Shown here one piece after another: positions 35,601-41,524 of a DNA stretch of 64,000 nucleotides (the first letter of the stretch is position 1; the number at the start of each line of letters is the position of its first letter). Origin of the DNA: Symsagittifera roscoffensis (Eukaryota > Xenacoelomorpha > Acoela > Convolutidae); contig NC_087062.1 in NCBI RefSeq assembly GCF_963678635.1, positions 85,834,890 through 85,898,889 on the forward strand, written 5' to 3'. Below the pieces are notes generated by a model. That model did no database searches, was not told the origin of the DNA, and was given only the letters and a program-made list of their open reading frames with translations. A program made the translations under genes and the position numbers.

Positions 35601-38600
35601 CCTCAAACAGGTCATTGTCCCTGTCTTTTTTGCCGTTTTCTTCATATAATTTTCACAAATGCTTTCTGAATTGCCGTGTGTTTCTAATTTTGGCAGTTTT
35701 CCGAGTTGATTCAAGCCTCTGGATATCAACCTTCTGTTGTCGTAATAATATTGATCCATTTTTGTTTTAAAAGTTTTTATTTTCATTTTTCATCATTAAG
35801 TGGGGGCTGGGGGGTATAACCGAAAAGGCCCAATATTTTTAGGTACCGCGACAACTCGGAAGAAAAGACAAATCGCAAAATTTAAGGAAAGTGACAACTA
35901 AGTTTTTGAAGCTAAGTAGGGAAACTTTATATTCTCGGCTTAAGGTCGCTTCGCGGCGATAACCGGCTCTAAATTTCGTATAAAGTCCTACCCCCTCTGT
36001 TGGGAAGCTCGCAAAACGTTGGTGCAACTGCGGCGGTGAGTATATTGCGAGTTGTATTTTATTGCGAGTTGTCTTTTATTGCGAGTTGTCTTTTCAGGCG
36101 AGTTGTCGCATTACGATATTTTTAGATTACGATATTTTTAAGATTAGATTACGAACTAAACAACGCGTGGTCTCAATAATGCTTACTTTTAGGCTAAATT
36201 CTAAGGGTTGATGTTATATTTAGAATACAAAACGGCTAAGCTGTCTACAAAAGAATGCATGGAGTTATTTGACAAAACAGTGCCTCACAATCCTGAAAGG
36301 AGAAGCAGACGGTTAGTTTATTTTAACAGCATATGTGGCTAAAATTGAAAAAAAAATCAAACTATTTGTTTTCACTATTCAGAAACCTGAGTGGTTGTTT
36401 ATGATTTTTGTTGTTTTAGCCGTTCAGTGAAACCAGCTCTGAATGTAAGTGAAACACAGCGCTACTCATTTGAAAATAAACTATATAAATGGTCATTTTT
36501 GTCATTTTTAATGGCTGAAATTAACAGCATTCACTTATTTAAGACGTTTTTAAAAAGTTTTTTTTCTTTATTTTGAAGGTAAACATTTGTGCTGAGTGTC
36601 GGTTTTCCTCTTGCGACGAACTTCGATTCTTAACTTGAAATTTTGTCTAATTTTTCATAACATTTCCTTATTAAATGAAGGCATACACTACTATCGAATA
36701 GAAAAAGTAGAAAGGTCACAAAAAAGTGATGAACTCCTACATGTAGATTAGAAAGTGGTTTTAAGATTTCCCAGCGAATAGAAATTTTTCCTTTTGATCC
36801 AGTTTTTTTCAAATTTTTTTGATTTTATCAAAAAAATGTCGATGATAAACTGTTCTTGAAATTTACAGAACTTCAAGGCCATATAATATAAAGCCATGGA
36901 ACTCCGTTGCGGAAATTGTTTGGAAATTTATTTTATATAATACGAATCACGATTGAATGCGCTTTAATACATCATCACCGAAATCTATCATCTGACGTTT
37001 ATCTCTTCACCAAAAAAATTCACCAAAGTTCCTTTCATAATCAACCACTTTTTTCTACTTTTTCACGTAAAAGCGTTTTGTTTCCCCAAAAACCGAAGTG
37101 AAAAGAAGCCATAAATCGTTTCCATTTATTTTTAAGGGGTGGTCGTTAATAATTATAAGCTACCGTGTTTTTCCGATTTTCACAGGATTCGAATGAAGAC
37201 GTCATTTCGGATTTCATGACAAACATCGAACAGTCTGTGCTTAAAATGGAGGAGCAAGAAGCGAAGCAGCAGAATCTGATTAAAATAAATCCAATTGACC
37301 CAACCAAGTCTTCATTTGACAAAACCACTCGTGATGTCAAATTGAAATCTAGCGATATGAACAAGATTGAACCACAGCCAGATTTAAATTACAGCTTTTA
37401 TTTGGTAAGAAGCAATCTTGTATGGTGATCATCTGGATAATTTGAATTGAATTTTTTAGTATTTTAAGGAACGAAAGGAAATAAGACACTACCCGCATCC
37501 AAGTTTAGGCGTAAATAATCGATTATAACGGATTATTATGATGATTTTTTGACAATTATAATCGATTATAATTACCAAAATTAGGTCCTTAAGTGATTTA
37601 TAATTGATTATAATCGTGATATTTTCAAAGAGATTATAATCTCTTATAATCGATTATAGTTGATTATAGTTCTTACTAAAAACCCTTATAATCAATTATA
37701 ATCGATTATAATATCTTATTTTGCCGAAATTTTCCTTTATTCGAATTATATCTTATGGGTTATTAATTTTGTGTCAATAAGAAAATCTCTAAAAGAGAGA
37801 TCTCTTGAACACTTTGGTTCATCTGAACACAAAGTTTTACCACGAAACAAAAGTTTCATAGAGATCCTTTCACATGAGTGGAAAGGTTCTCGCGGTATAT
37901 GAAAAATAAATTTTCCGAATGAATCATGAGACTGAATCAATTTGCTGATGTTTTGGTGTTTAAAAAAGCTTAAAATATGCATCACAAAACAACCCTAATG
38001 GGGAGGAAATGAAAAAAACTTTTATTTTTGAATTAATTGGAAATGTCCACAAAAAGCATAAAAAATAAGCTATTTAGATGCAACTTCGAAGACAAAAATG
38101 GACAAACAAAAGGGATTATAATCAATTATAATCGATTATAATGGATTGGTGTGCAAAACTAATGAAATAGAAATATGAATAAAATTAATGGATTATAATC
38201 AATTATAATCGATTATAATTGTTTCGAAAAATAGACGAATAAATAATCGATTATAATCGATTATCATTGGTTATAATTGATTGTAATTTGATTTTAAAAA
38301 GAGTGATTATAATCGATTATTAATTGATTAAAATCGATTGTTTCTCAATTTTAGTGAGACTGGTACTAAAATCGTAATATAATCGATTATTAACGCTTGA
38401 AATTGGATGCGGGTAATTTATGTGGCAGGGTTTTTGTCGTTTTTTCCAGGAAGATGTCTTAAGGTTATTTACGCTCAAATTTAGCGGTTTGATTTTATAT
38501 TTCTTTATTAGTTCATTTCCCATTACTCACCTTAATCGAAGACAAATTACGTTATCCAATGACAAATAGGGCAAAAGCTTAACAAATGCCATTGAACTTA

Positions 38601-41378
38601 CTTTCCGAGTGGAAAAAAGTTTTCTATCGATAAATTTTTCTGAAACTTGGCTAGTTTCATGTGAAACGTATTTTAAATACAAAAAGTTTCGATAATTGAG
38701 AGAGATTTATTGTTATAATAAGTATCTATATCAGGGGGGATCTAGGATTTCTCTCGAGGGGGGGGGGGGGGGGGCGAACCTCTTTTTTAGGTAGACTAAA
38801 TTGATTTCTTGAGCTCTCTCAAAGCATTAAAAATTACCCTGTTTTGGTAAAATTTTCTGCGCCACAGGCAAAATTTTGCGAAAAAAAGGCCAAAAAAGGC
38901 ATTTTTAGGCGTTTTTTGGAAAATTTTCACCAAAAAGTCACGCTTTTTTCGCGCGCGCTTGCCCCTCAAAATTATTATATTTTGGCGCCGAAGGTGCCTT
39001 TAGAAATTTTTTAGGGTCCGTCACCAAATATGGATATCTCAAAATACTACAAAGGTCGGGACCCTTTGGGTCGGCAGGAAATCGAATCCCTGAGGAGGGG
39101 AAAGTCCGCCCCCCCCAAAATTCCAAAAAGTGCCTAAAAACGCCTTTTTGGCCGTTTTTTTTCAAAATTTTGCCTGCGGTGCTAAAATTTTGACCAAAAC
39201 AGGGACTTTTTAGCGCTTTGTGAGAGCTCTGAAAATCAATTTGTTCGACCTGAAGAATAGGTCGACAAAATTTCGAAAACCCGCCAACCTCGAGAAAATC
39301 CTAGATCCGCCCCCTCGAGATAATCCTAGATCCGCCCCTGTATATATATACAGATATCCATATATCTTATTGTCACTTTTCTCCATAAATGTGCTGCCTT
39401 TCAGAGACAGACGTGTCCCTCTATAGAGTGTGCGTTGTTCCGCAATAAACACTTCCATTGTGGGGAGGTAGGGTGCTGCTACGTGACTAAGAGCGAGCAG
39501 AACATAATTGCACACAGCGCCCGACACCGCAACAGGGCTCAAAAGGTCGCTCAGGGCTTCCAACAATTCACCCGATACGAGGACTGCAGCATGCCCGGCT
39601 GCAGATACAACAGGTAATGATGGTGTTGACCAGGGGCGGATTTAGAGGGGGGGGGGGAAGATGGGGGCGGGCGTCAAAATTAGTACTATTTTGAGATATC
39701 CATTTTAGGCTGACTGACCGTAAAAGTTTTGTAAAGGCGCCATTGGCGCCAACATATGCCAATTTTGAGGGGGGAGCGCGCGCCAAAAAAAAACGCCATT
39801 TTTTGGTCAAAATTTTCCAAACCTAAAAACGTCTTTTTTGACCTGTTCTTTTTTAAAAAGTTGCCTGCGGCCCAGAAAATTAGGAGAGCTCCGAAAATCT
39901 TTTTGGTCGACTTAAAAAAAAGTCGACAAAATTTTTTGAAAATCCAGCTCCCCCCTCGTGAAAATCCTAGATCCGCCCCTGGTTTTGACGCATTTTGTCC
40001 AGCCTTGTTTGATTTCCAGTCCCCTTTGATCGGGTCTACAGAAGGCTATTTAGATTTTTTTTTGCTATTGATGAAACTTAAACGTATGAGCGTGAACAAG
40101 TGAATGCACAGAATTCAAAAACTGTAATGTTGTGAAACTCCTCGTATGAGCAATTTCCCGGCAATTTTCTGGGTCTTTTTACTTATTTCGCCCAAAAATC
40201 AATATTTCAACATCTTGAACTGAAACTATTGTGCTTCAAGCTGATTGGCTAGAATTATCCATTCAAATTTCAGTACCATCTCAAAATGTTTTGTTCATAA
40301 TTTGAAGTCGACTTATAAATATGCCGAGTCGGCCTAAAAAGAAGAATGTGTGGTAAACTACTCAAAAATGCTTCAAATTTGCTCCAGAGTTTTATCCAGA
40401 TTAGAAAAACACAGACAACAGGGAATGACACCTTTGTATCTGCCCGAAGTTTGCCCTTATTAGAAGTCGGCTTAAGAATAAGTGATAGCATTTGTATTAC
40501 CCAAACCAACCAGTGCTATCAGTATATTGTTCTCAGCATTTATACTTTGAATATTATAAAATCGCAAAATTGAGAAATTTGGGCGAAATAAGTAAAAAAA
40601 AAAACATTTTTTATTATAATTTACGATTATTAGAGGCACTTAGCATAGTGACAAGGCGTTCACTTTGAAATCGTCAGATCGTGTACTCGATCCCATGGCA
40701 TGGCAATAATATTATGTGAAGGCGAGCTCTCACTTGACTTCCAGCATCAGGCTTACAACAGCCTGACCAATTTCGCCTGCAATAGTGATACCACGCAAAA
40801 AAAAAAACAGCCTTGAGTCGCAAAAAAAGAGCTTCGCCCGGCAAAATAACACAGTCTGGAATGTCGGGAGATAATTCAAATCGACTATCCTCGACAGGAC
40901 TGTTAAGGTCTACTGATAGCTCCTCTGCGATTCGCAGGAACCACATTAATTTATAATTTAACGATAGGGACAAATTTCGAAAGGAGCCTTGAAAAGTGGT
41001 TTTAAGAATGAGGAAAAAAGCAAAAATATAAAGAAAATTTTTTAAAAGGGTGCAGCATCTTTTTTATCTATTGTCACTTTGCATTTGAACAATCGTTTAC
41101 TAGACCATGCTCAGGAAAAATGTGATGTTTATCCTAGTCCGCATTTTTCAATTTTTTTTCAATTGGATTTGATTTTGCTGGTGGGTTATCAAGAACGCAG
41201 GAGTCTATATGAAGAAGTTTTTCATAAGGGCTCGTCATTAAATGCATAGAAATTTTAGAATTTTGTTTTTGTGTTTAGAAACACAGCCCACTTTCACTGT
41301 CGACTGTGCGAGTACACTTTCTGCAATTCAGCCATCACAAGCACACATATGAGCAAACATACCAGAGTTAGCAATTAA
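20237..41378 (+). CDS. castor-like: Castor/CASZ1-like zinc-finger transcription factor, 11 exons (gene-level entry)
   Basis: Exons: 20237-20652, 25118-25202, 26749-26913, 27421-27566, 28001-28209, 34308-34406, 36224-36311, 36420-36444, 37186-37404, 39405-39613, 41279-41378. All ten introns are GT-AG, phases agree at every junction, and the spliced ORF is 586 codons ending TAA. The protein has an acidic/basic N-terminal region, four consecutive Castor-type fingers (about residues 146-365), a lysine-rich linker (about 366-484) and two more fingers (about 488-583). The Castor signature is the recurring C..C-x(n)-(T/N/K)H(F/Y)HC-x4-C...H-x3-H unit, separated by GF.(K/R)F linkers. Family knowledge: Castor proteins are nuclear DNA-binding regulators of neural and muscle cell fate. 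This protein is shorter than vertebrate CASZ1. Exon 1 is the least certain assignment; the finger exons are close to certain. Confidence 0.88.
21510..21665. mobile_element. TIR MITE with C/G runs (family C)
   Basis: The element begins GGATCTTGTTAACTATTTCC and ends with the exact reverse complement; the perfect terminal repeat is 24 bp. TACCTG precedes it (21504-21509) and recurs two bases after it (21668-21673), a possible target duplication. The interior repeats the theme (GTACCTTGTT, then C runs). A block just upstream (21295-21450) repeats AAGTTAAC and TTTAGGGGGAAGGATGTTAA and seems to be an older relative. It is non-coding. Confidence 0.6.
22160..22400 (-). mobile_element. Degraded Helentron-like element (family B)
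   Basis: Recognisable by CCCCCCACACGCTATAAAAAGTAC, TTGCCTCAATTCATTTGGAAACG and the order of the following blocks, in the orientation of copy 1. Both ends have decayed. Confidence 0.4.
22910..23545. repeat. Dispersed repeat (family E), copy 2
   Basis: Partner of 13665-14160: starts with GTGCAAGTAGCACAGAAGG and ends with CCTAAAACACACCCGAAG. It shares the intermediate GATTATTTGT..CAGCTGATTTT words. The class is unknown. Confidence 0.5.
23986..24220. repeat. Foldback element with roughly 100-bp arms
   Basis: The left arm (from about 23986) and right arm (to about 24220) are imperfect inverted repeats. The best part is TCAGTAAGCAGACAAATA at 24035 and its complement ending at 24173, then CCAATCAGAA at about 24063 and its complement near 24141. 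The outer parts match with several mismatches (GTGTTTAGAAAACCGCGC against the complement of 24190-24208). The spacer is only about 30 bp. This fits a MITE or other foldback element. It has no coding capacity. Confidence 0.6.
24347..24845. repeat. Long inverted repeat (arms about 245 bp, 7-nt loop) in intron 1
   Basis: The arms meet at CTGACAAAACGAAGTA (24582-24597) / TACTTCGTTTTGTCAG (24605-24620), with AAGGAAA between. The arms are roughly 85-90% identical by eye. The outermost 41 bp (GGCAATGACTTCCAAAAAAC..., 24805-24845 and its complement 24347-24387) are identical. The right arm carries a splice-like acceptor TTTTCTGCAG at 24805; the left arm copy reads TTTTCTGTTG there. RNA from this intron would form a near-complete duplex. 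Confidence 0.75.
24806..24862 (+). other. Cryptic or poison exon candidate inside the long hairpin
   Basis: The sequence is bounded by a strong pyrimidine-tract acceptor (TTCCATTTTCTGCAG) and a strong donor (AAG|GTAGGT). It is 57 nt. Joined to exon 1 (phase 2, leftover GT) it reads Val-Gln-stop, so inclusion would truncate the protein. It does not resemble Castor sequence. It could instead be a chance pair of splice sites in a foldback transposon. Confidence 0.3.
25118..25202 (+). CDS. castor-like: Castor-like exon 2 (start of zinc finger 1)
   Basis: Acceptor CTTCTGTTTTAG|T, donor TTG|GTAAGC. Read in phase 2 it encodes DNSVRYCRRCPKLQTEHYHC followed by YEKTCKKL. It shows the Castor arrangement of an upstream C..C pair, then EHYHC and a C-x4-C. 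The finger is completed by the histidines of the next exon. An alternative acceptor at 25128 (TTCAG|TC) would give phase 1. Confidence 0.88.
25440..25700. repeat. ATAATCGATTAT-type repeat (family D), copy in intron 2
   Basis: Shares ACTGGTATTAAAATCATAAT and ATAATCGATTAT with 38250-38400 (ACTGGTACTAAAATCGTAAT), followed in both by CTTGAAA(C/T)TGGAT. It has fewer palindromic units than the intron 9 copy. Confidence 0.55.
25810..26321 (+). mobile_element. Helentron-like short element (family B), copy in intron 2
   Basis: The 5' end TTGTTCCGACTTTCGGAATA is at 25810. The 3' end has AGTCGGAATATTC, the hairpin CAGGGCTTCGCCCTG and CGAGCAGTCTTGTT at about 26321. The intermediate AACGCGCGATTTATTTCGAG and TGGCGTGTGGGGG boxes are present. 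It is in the sense orientation of the host gene. Confidence 0.65.
26749..26913 (+). CDS. castor-like: Castor-like exon 3 (end of finger 1, start of finger 2)
   Basis: Acceptor GGTTTTAG|AAA, donor CGG|GTAAGC, 55 codons in phase 0. It supplies QLQRHMNFH (second half of finger 1), the GFIRFSSYESC linker and the CPHSHCKTHYHCIR start of finger 2. It is much richer in GC than the flanking introns, as expected for coding sequence. Confidence 0.93.
26914..27420 (+). other. Intron 3 of the Castor-like gene (507 bp)
   Basis: GTAAGC to AATCGCTTCAG. Nothing else recognisable; two short ORFs inside are not supported. Confidence 0.6.
27421..27566 (+). CDS. castor-like: Castor-like exon 4 (end of finger 2, linker)
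   Basis: Acceptor CGCTTCAG|CCC, donor TTCAG|GTAAAA. It encodes PNCERVCLGLGDAEAHQKHH, completing the C-x4-C / H-x3-H of finger 2. The GFVRFSRSENC linker and the DPLCQFF lead into finger 3 follow. It starts in phase 0 and ends in phase 2. The linker repeats the GF.RF pattern of exon 3, which is characteristic of tandem Castor fingers. Confidence 0.93.
27567..28000 (+). other. Intron 4 of the Castor-like gene (434 bp)
   Basis: GTAAAA to CCCTATTTTTAAG. No other feature seen. Confidence 0.6.
28001..28209 (+). CDS. castor-like: Castor-like exon 5 (finger 3, start of finger 4)
   Basis: Acceptor TTTTTAAG|G, donor AAGG|GTTTGT. It encodes GKTTHFHCLREGCTFAFKDK (a textbook Castor finger start), HKLLH, a KKFSKHNSC linker, CNYSQNLNHFHC and LIK. 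The other open frame over the same bases (28022-28321, 99 codons) has no family signal and is a shadow. Confidence 0.95.
28401..28616 (-). repeat. 3' LTR of the gypsy element
   Basis: 216 bp, TG...CA ends. It contains a perfect 11-bp hairpin, CATTCTCTCCG/CGGAGAGAATG around a single C (28509-28531), and a 10-bp hairpin ATGTTTTGCA/TGCAAAACAT with a 5-nt loop (28575-28599). No difference from the 5' LTR was found on reading both. Confidence 0.95.
28617..28623 (-). promoter_or_regulatory. Polypurine tract (PPT)
   Basis: On the element strand AGGGGAA lies directly against the 3' LTR (TGTTGTG). This is the usual place and sequence type for plus-strand priming in Ty3/gypsy elements. Confidence 0.75.
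29108..29329 (-). pseudogene. Short acidic ORF at the 3' end of the gypsy element
   Basis: 73 codons, rich in Glu, Asp, Ser and Thr (MIEIEESHETNNKTT, later LENFGDHSDLDSELF). It lies downstream of the pol tail in a different frame. It may be the frameshifted end of the pol tail or a small accessory ORF. No family was recognised. Confidence 0.3.
29371..30280 (-). pseudogene. C-terminal remnant of pol (integrase tail)
   Basis: An open frame begins after a stop near 30245. Its first residues are KNYKFIHFDSRVIRR, and it continues in the same frame into the 222-codon segment from 30039 to 29371. That ends in PPTIRRSSRNVGPNF, the basic RRSSR-type motif common near the end of gypsy pol polyproteins. 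The N-terminal part (SDGK/RVIRR then GQKQEGPTRKPRSKKPTKK) looks like the extreme end of the integrase C-terminal domain. The HHCC zinc finger and D,D-35-E core are missing, and so are RT and RNase H. The deletion junction lies between about 30290 and 30240, directly after the gag-protease frame. Confidence 0.6.
30284..31807 (-). CDS. gag-pro: Gag-protease polyprotein of the gypsy element (5' end damaged)
   Basis: 507 open codons from 31807 to the TAA at 30284-30286. Order: helical gag/capsid-like region (residues about 30-200, with FKEFWEF and FERHKLLNRKQRDRESLEQF), a nucleocapsid with two zinc knuckles (C231-x2-C, H242, then CTTCKFKGHFTRLC at 253-266, a perfect C-x2-C-x4-H-x4-C), and an aspartic protease (QVDSASPVSFL around residue 358, NILGND around 433). 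This arrangement resembles K02A2.6-type Ty3/gypsy elements. The active-site triplet is Asp-Ser-Ala rather than Asp-Thr/Ser-Gly. True gag starts earlier, at the LTR/PBS junction ATG (31965-31963), but that frame is cut by a 1-nt shift in a C run near 31893 and an in-frame TGA shortly after, so intact gag is not made from this copy. Confidence 0.85.
   Translation of the reverse strand: MERQHPLPPNLENSTDGETDAQRRSRMERNTQEQRRYDEEETASIKTETKKFNRMRIEEADKKLRSVLYLALGNEGKRIFGQKFTKVKVVQISFKEFWEFLAIAFVRKTNVTFERHKLLNRKQRDRESLEQFWGALAEMANKCDITAGEEEWIRDIFINNMKNYDIQRKLLTETLPPREALNVALIDEKGILNHLKLTNNFKSNGSSVHTPNNHFNVKREPTLNIERSNNCMKCGGSFSKGHLAVCPAKDTTCTTCKFKGHFTRLCRSRRKNVNIVNTQIVDNTDFNPSDIPDVYTDHTDRECCGVINAWSESGQSENDDYSVLNVTTIFDNDGKELKKLLNIGLGKENQVILNIQVDSASPVSFLKKNVLHELKLRDPYLKIYPVDKTTRDLYCGFTDNAINITGKVKLPIFSNGGSDNDCQFLLTEGHERNILGNDNLPKVGIEVPQKHFPHFQTNKQCKSINSISQTNQDREILNISKSFKNLFLRIGKIKNQMKITFGNLTVT
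31954..31964 (-). promoter_or_regulatory. Primer binding site, tRNA-Ser type
   Basis: On the element strand TGGCGCAGTCA starts immediately after the LTR with no spacer. Ten of these bases match the complement of a tRNA-Ser 3' end (CGACUGCGCCA), the primer I recall for the 17.6/297 group of gypsy elements. The last A of the LTR plus TG of the PBS make an ATG. Confidence 0.8.
31965..32180 (-). repeat. 5' LTR of the gypsy element
   Basis: 216 bp; no difference from 28401-28616 found by eye, including both hairpins (32073-32095 and the ATGTTTTGCA pair near 32139-32163). Transcription of the element would run away from 32180 toward lower coordinates, antisense to the host gene. Confidence 0.95.
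34308..34406 (+). CDS. castor-like: Castor-like exon 6 (end of finger 4)
   Basis: Acceptor ATTTTAG|GA, donor ACTG|GTGAGC. The split glycine codon plus CDFTAVCTSKAESHKVHH completes HFHCLIKGC from exon 5, across the 6-kb intron carrying the LTR element. It starts and ends in phase 1. Confidence 0.93.
34485..34736 (+). mobile_element. hAT-like short element (family A) with four tandem internal units
   Basis: The GGCGCCAATACATACTAATT unit, single in other copies, is present four times at about 34497-34576 with a 20-23 bp period. The CTGATTTTTTC segment is also amplified. It ends C13, CGTCGAGAAAATCCTAGATC, CGCACCTG at 34736. The left terminus is lost. Confidence 0.6.
34905..35240 (+). mobile_element. 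Degraded hAT-like short element (family A)
   Basis: GGGATTTCAGCCCCTTACC, AAAGAGGCATCTCTTGGGTA, TGCCTCCGGCACTGATC and GCTCTCAAA occur in family order but are highly diverged. Ends are not definable. Confidence 0.35.
36043..36107. repeat. Minisatellite, about 19 bp x 3-4
   Basis: TATTGCGAGTTGT(A/C)TTTT is repeated three times, then a fourth copy begins with CAGGCGAGTTGTC. It lies in intron 6. Confidence 0.7.
36224..36311 (+). CDS. castor-like: Castor-like exon 7 (linker)
   Basis: Acceptor TTATATTTAG|AA, donor AGACG|GTTAGT. It encodes YKTAKLSTKECMELFDKTVP and a basic ending HNPERRSR. It enters in phase 1 and leaves in phase 2. No domain is recognised; the assignment rests on splice sites and phase continuity. 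Confidence 0.75.
36420..36444 (+). CDS. castor-like: Castor-like exon 8, a 25-nt microexon
   Basis: Acceptor TTGTTGTTTTAG|C, donor AAT|GTAAGT (a consensus donor). It adds RSVKPALN after the split arginine, continuing the basic cluster ERRSRR from exon 7. It converts phase 2 to phase 0. Skipping it would shift the downstream frame. Confidence 0.65.
36445..37185 (+). other. Intron 8 of the Castor-like gene
   Basis: GTAAGT to GATTTTCACAG. It contains a T-rich segment (36640-36900) resembling parts of intron 5. Nothing else is supported. Confidence 0.5.
37186..37404 (+). CDS. castor-like: Castor-like exon 9 (charged linker)
   Basis: Acceptor TTTTCACAG|GAT, donor TTG|GTAAGA, 73 codons in phase 0. 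It encodes an acidic, probably helical region (DVISDFMTNIEQ, VLKMEEQEAKQQN), a Ser/Lys-rich part (KSSFDKTTRDVKLKSSDMNK) and LNYSFYL, which leads into the next finger. It is the spacer between the two finger groups. Confidence 0.8.
37500..38400. repeat. Clustered palindromic ATAATCGATTAT repeats (family D)
   Basis: Variants of ATTATAATCGATTATAAT occur about fifteen times in two clusters (37510-37720 and 38115-38395), interleaved with CGGATTAT and TTGATTATAAT. The 38250-38400 end matches 25560-25700. Each unit is self-complementary and contains ATCGAT, so the array could form many short cruciforms. The class is unknown. Confidence 0.7.
38732..39340. mobile_element. Head-to-head pair of hAT-like elements (family A)
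   Basis: 38732-39105 is a minus-oriented copy (CAGGGGGGATCTAGG, a G run, then blocks in reverse order to CCCTGAGGAGGGG). From 39113 the right half of a plus-oriented copy follows. It ends with a duplicated terminus, CCTCGAGAAAATCCTAGATC and CTCGAGATAATCCTAGATC, and finally CCGCCCCTG at 39340. The whole is a ~600-bp foldback bounded by outward TIRs, and may behave as one element. Confidence 0.6.
39405..39613 (+). CDS. castor-like: Castor-like exon 10 (finger 5, start of finger 6)
   Basis: Acceptor GCCTTTCAG|AGA, donor AACAG|GTAATG. It encodes CPSIECALFRNKHFHCGEVG, CCYVTKSEQNIIAHSARH, the GFQQFTRYEDC linker and MPGCRYN. These match the C..C / HFHC / GF..F / C...GC.YN order of paired Castor fingers. 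It is GC-rich compared with the flanking introns. Confidence 0.95.
39631..39981 (+). mobile_element. hAT-like short element (family A), reference copy with TSD
   Basis: 351 bp, ends CAGGGGCGGATTTAGAG and CCTAGATCCGCCCCTG. Flanks are GTGTTGAC (39623-39630) and GTTTTGAC (39982-39989), an 8-bp target duplication with one mismatch, as expected for hAT transposition. The palindromic GCGCCATTGGCGCC and GGAGCGCGCGCC boxes are inside. No transposase is encoded, so it is non-autonomous. It lies almost on the splice donor of exon 10. Confidence 0.8.
40165..40700. repeat. Dispersed repeat (family F), copy 2
   Basis: Partner of 15905-16320; see that entry. It ends in the tRNA-like stretch at 40636-40708. 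Confidence 0.45.
40636..40708 (+). other. Degraded tRNA-like sequence (possible SINE head)
   Basis: TTAGCATAGTGAC resembles box A, CACTTTGAAATC resembles an anticodon arm, and CTCGATCCC resembles box B with mismatches. Pairing of arms is poor, so it is not a working tRNA. It may be the promoter of a tRNA-derived SINE. Confidence 0.3.
41279..41378 (+). CDS. castor-like: Castor-like exon 11 (finger 6 and stop)
   Basis: Acceptor TTTGTGTTTAG|A in phase 2. After the split arginine it encodes NTAHFHCRLCEYTFCNSAIT, then HMSKHTRVSN and TAA at 41376-41378. This finger has C-x2-C spacing instead of the C-x4-C of the other fingers, so it is closer to a conventional C2H2 finger. The protein ends eight residues after its last zinc-binding histidine. 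Confidence 0.93.
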
Positions 41379-41518
41379 TAGTTAATGCCAAATTGGTGGC
41401 ACTTTTATAATTGAAGTCCAATTGTTGGCAATTCGGTGACCTTGAGCAACTTCATTGGTCAAAAACACGCATTTTAGGTATTTTTTTGGAAACGGTTTTT
41501 ACGGTGGAAAAAATGGTG

Positions 41519-41524
41519 AATAAA
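41519..41524 (+). promoter_or_regulatory. Candidate polyadenylation signal of the Castor-like gene
   Basis: AATAAA lies 140 bp after the stop codon and is the first canonical hexamer there. Another lies near 41995. Confidence 0.4.

Larger units (their letters stand above)
34407..36223 (+). other. Intron 6 of the Castor-like gene (1.8 kb)
   Basis: GTGAGC to ATATTTAG. Contains two family A element copies (34485-34736 and a degraded one about 34905-35240) and a 19-bp minisatellite (36043-36107). Confidence 0.6.
37405..39404 (+). other. Intron 9 of the Castor-like gene (2.0 kb)
   Basis: GTAAGA to GCTGCCTTTCAG. It is largely made of the ATAATCGATTAT repeat clusters and a head-to-head pair of family A elements ending only about 60 bp before exon 10. 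Confidence 0.6.
39614..41278 (+). other. Intron 10 of the Castor-like gene (1.7 kb)
   Basis: GTAATG to TTTGTGTTTAG. It contains the best family A element (39631-39981, only 17 bp after the donor) and the family F repeat (40165-40700). Confidence 0.6.

Noticed and set aside
37500-38400. Evenly spaced palindromes considered as CRISPR repeats
   Set aside because: Irregular spacing, no unique spacers, animal intron context.
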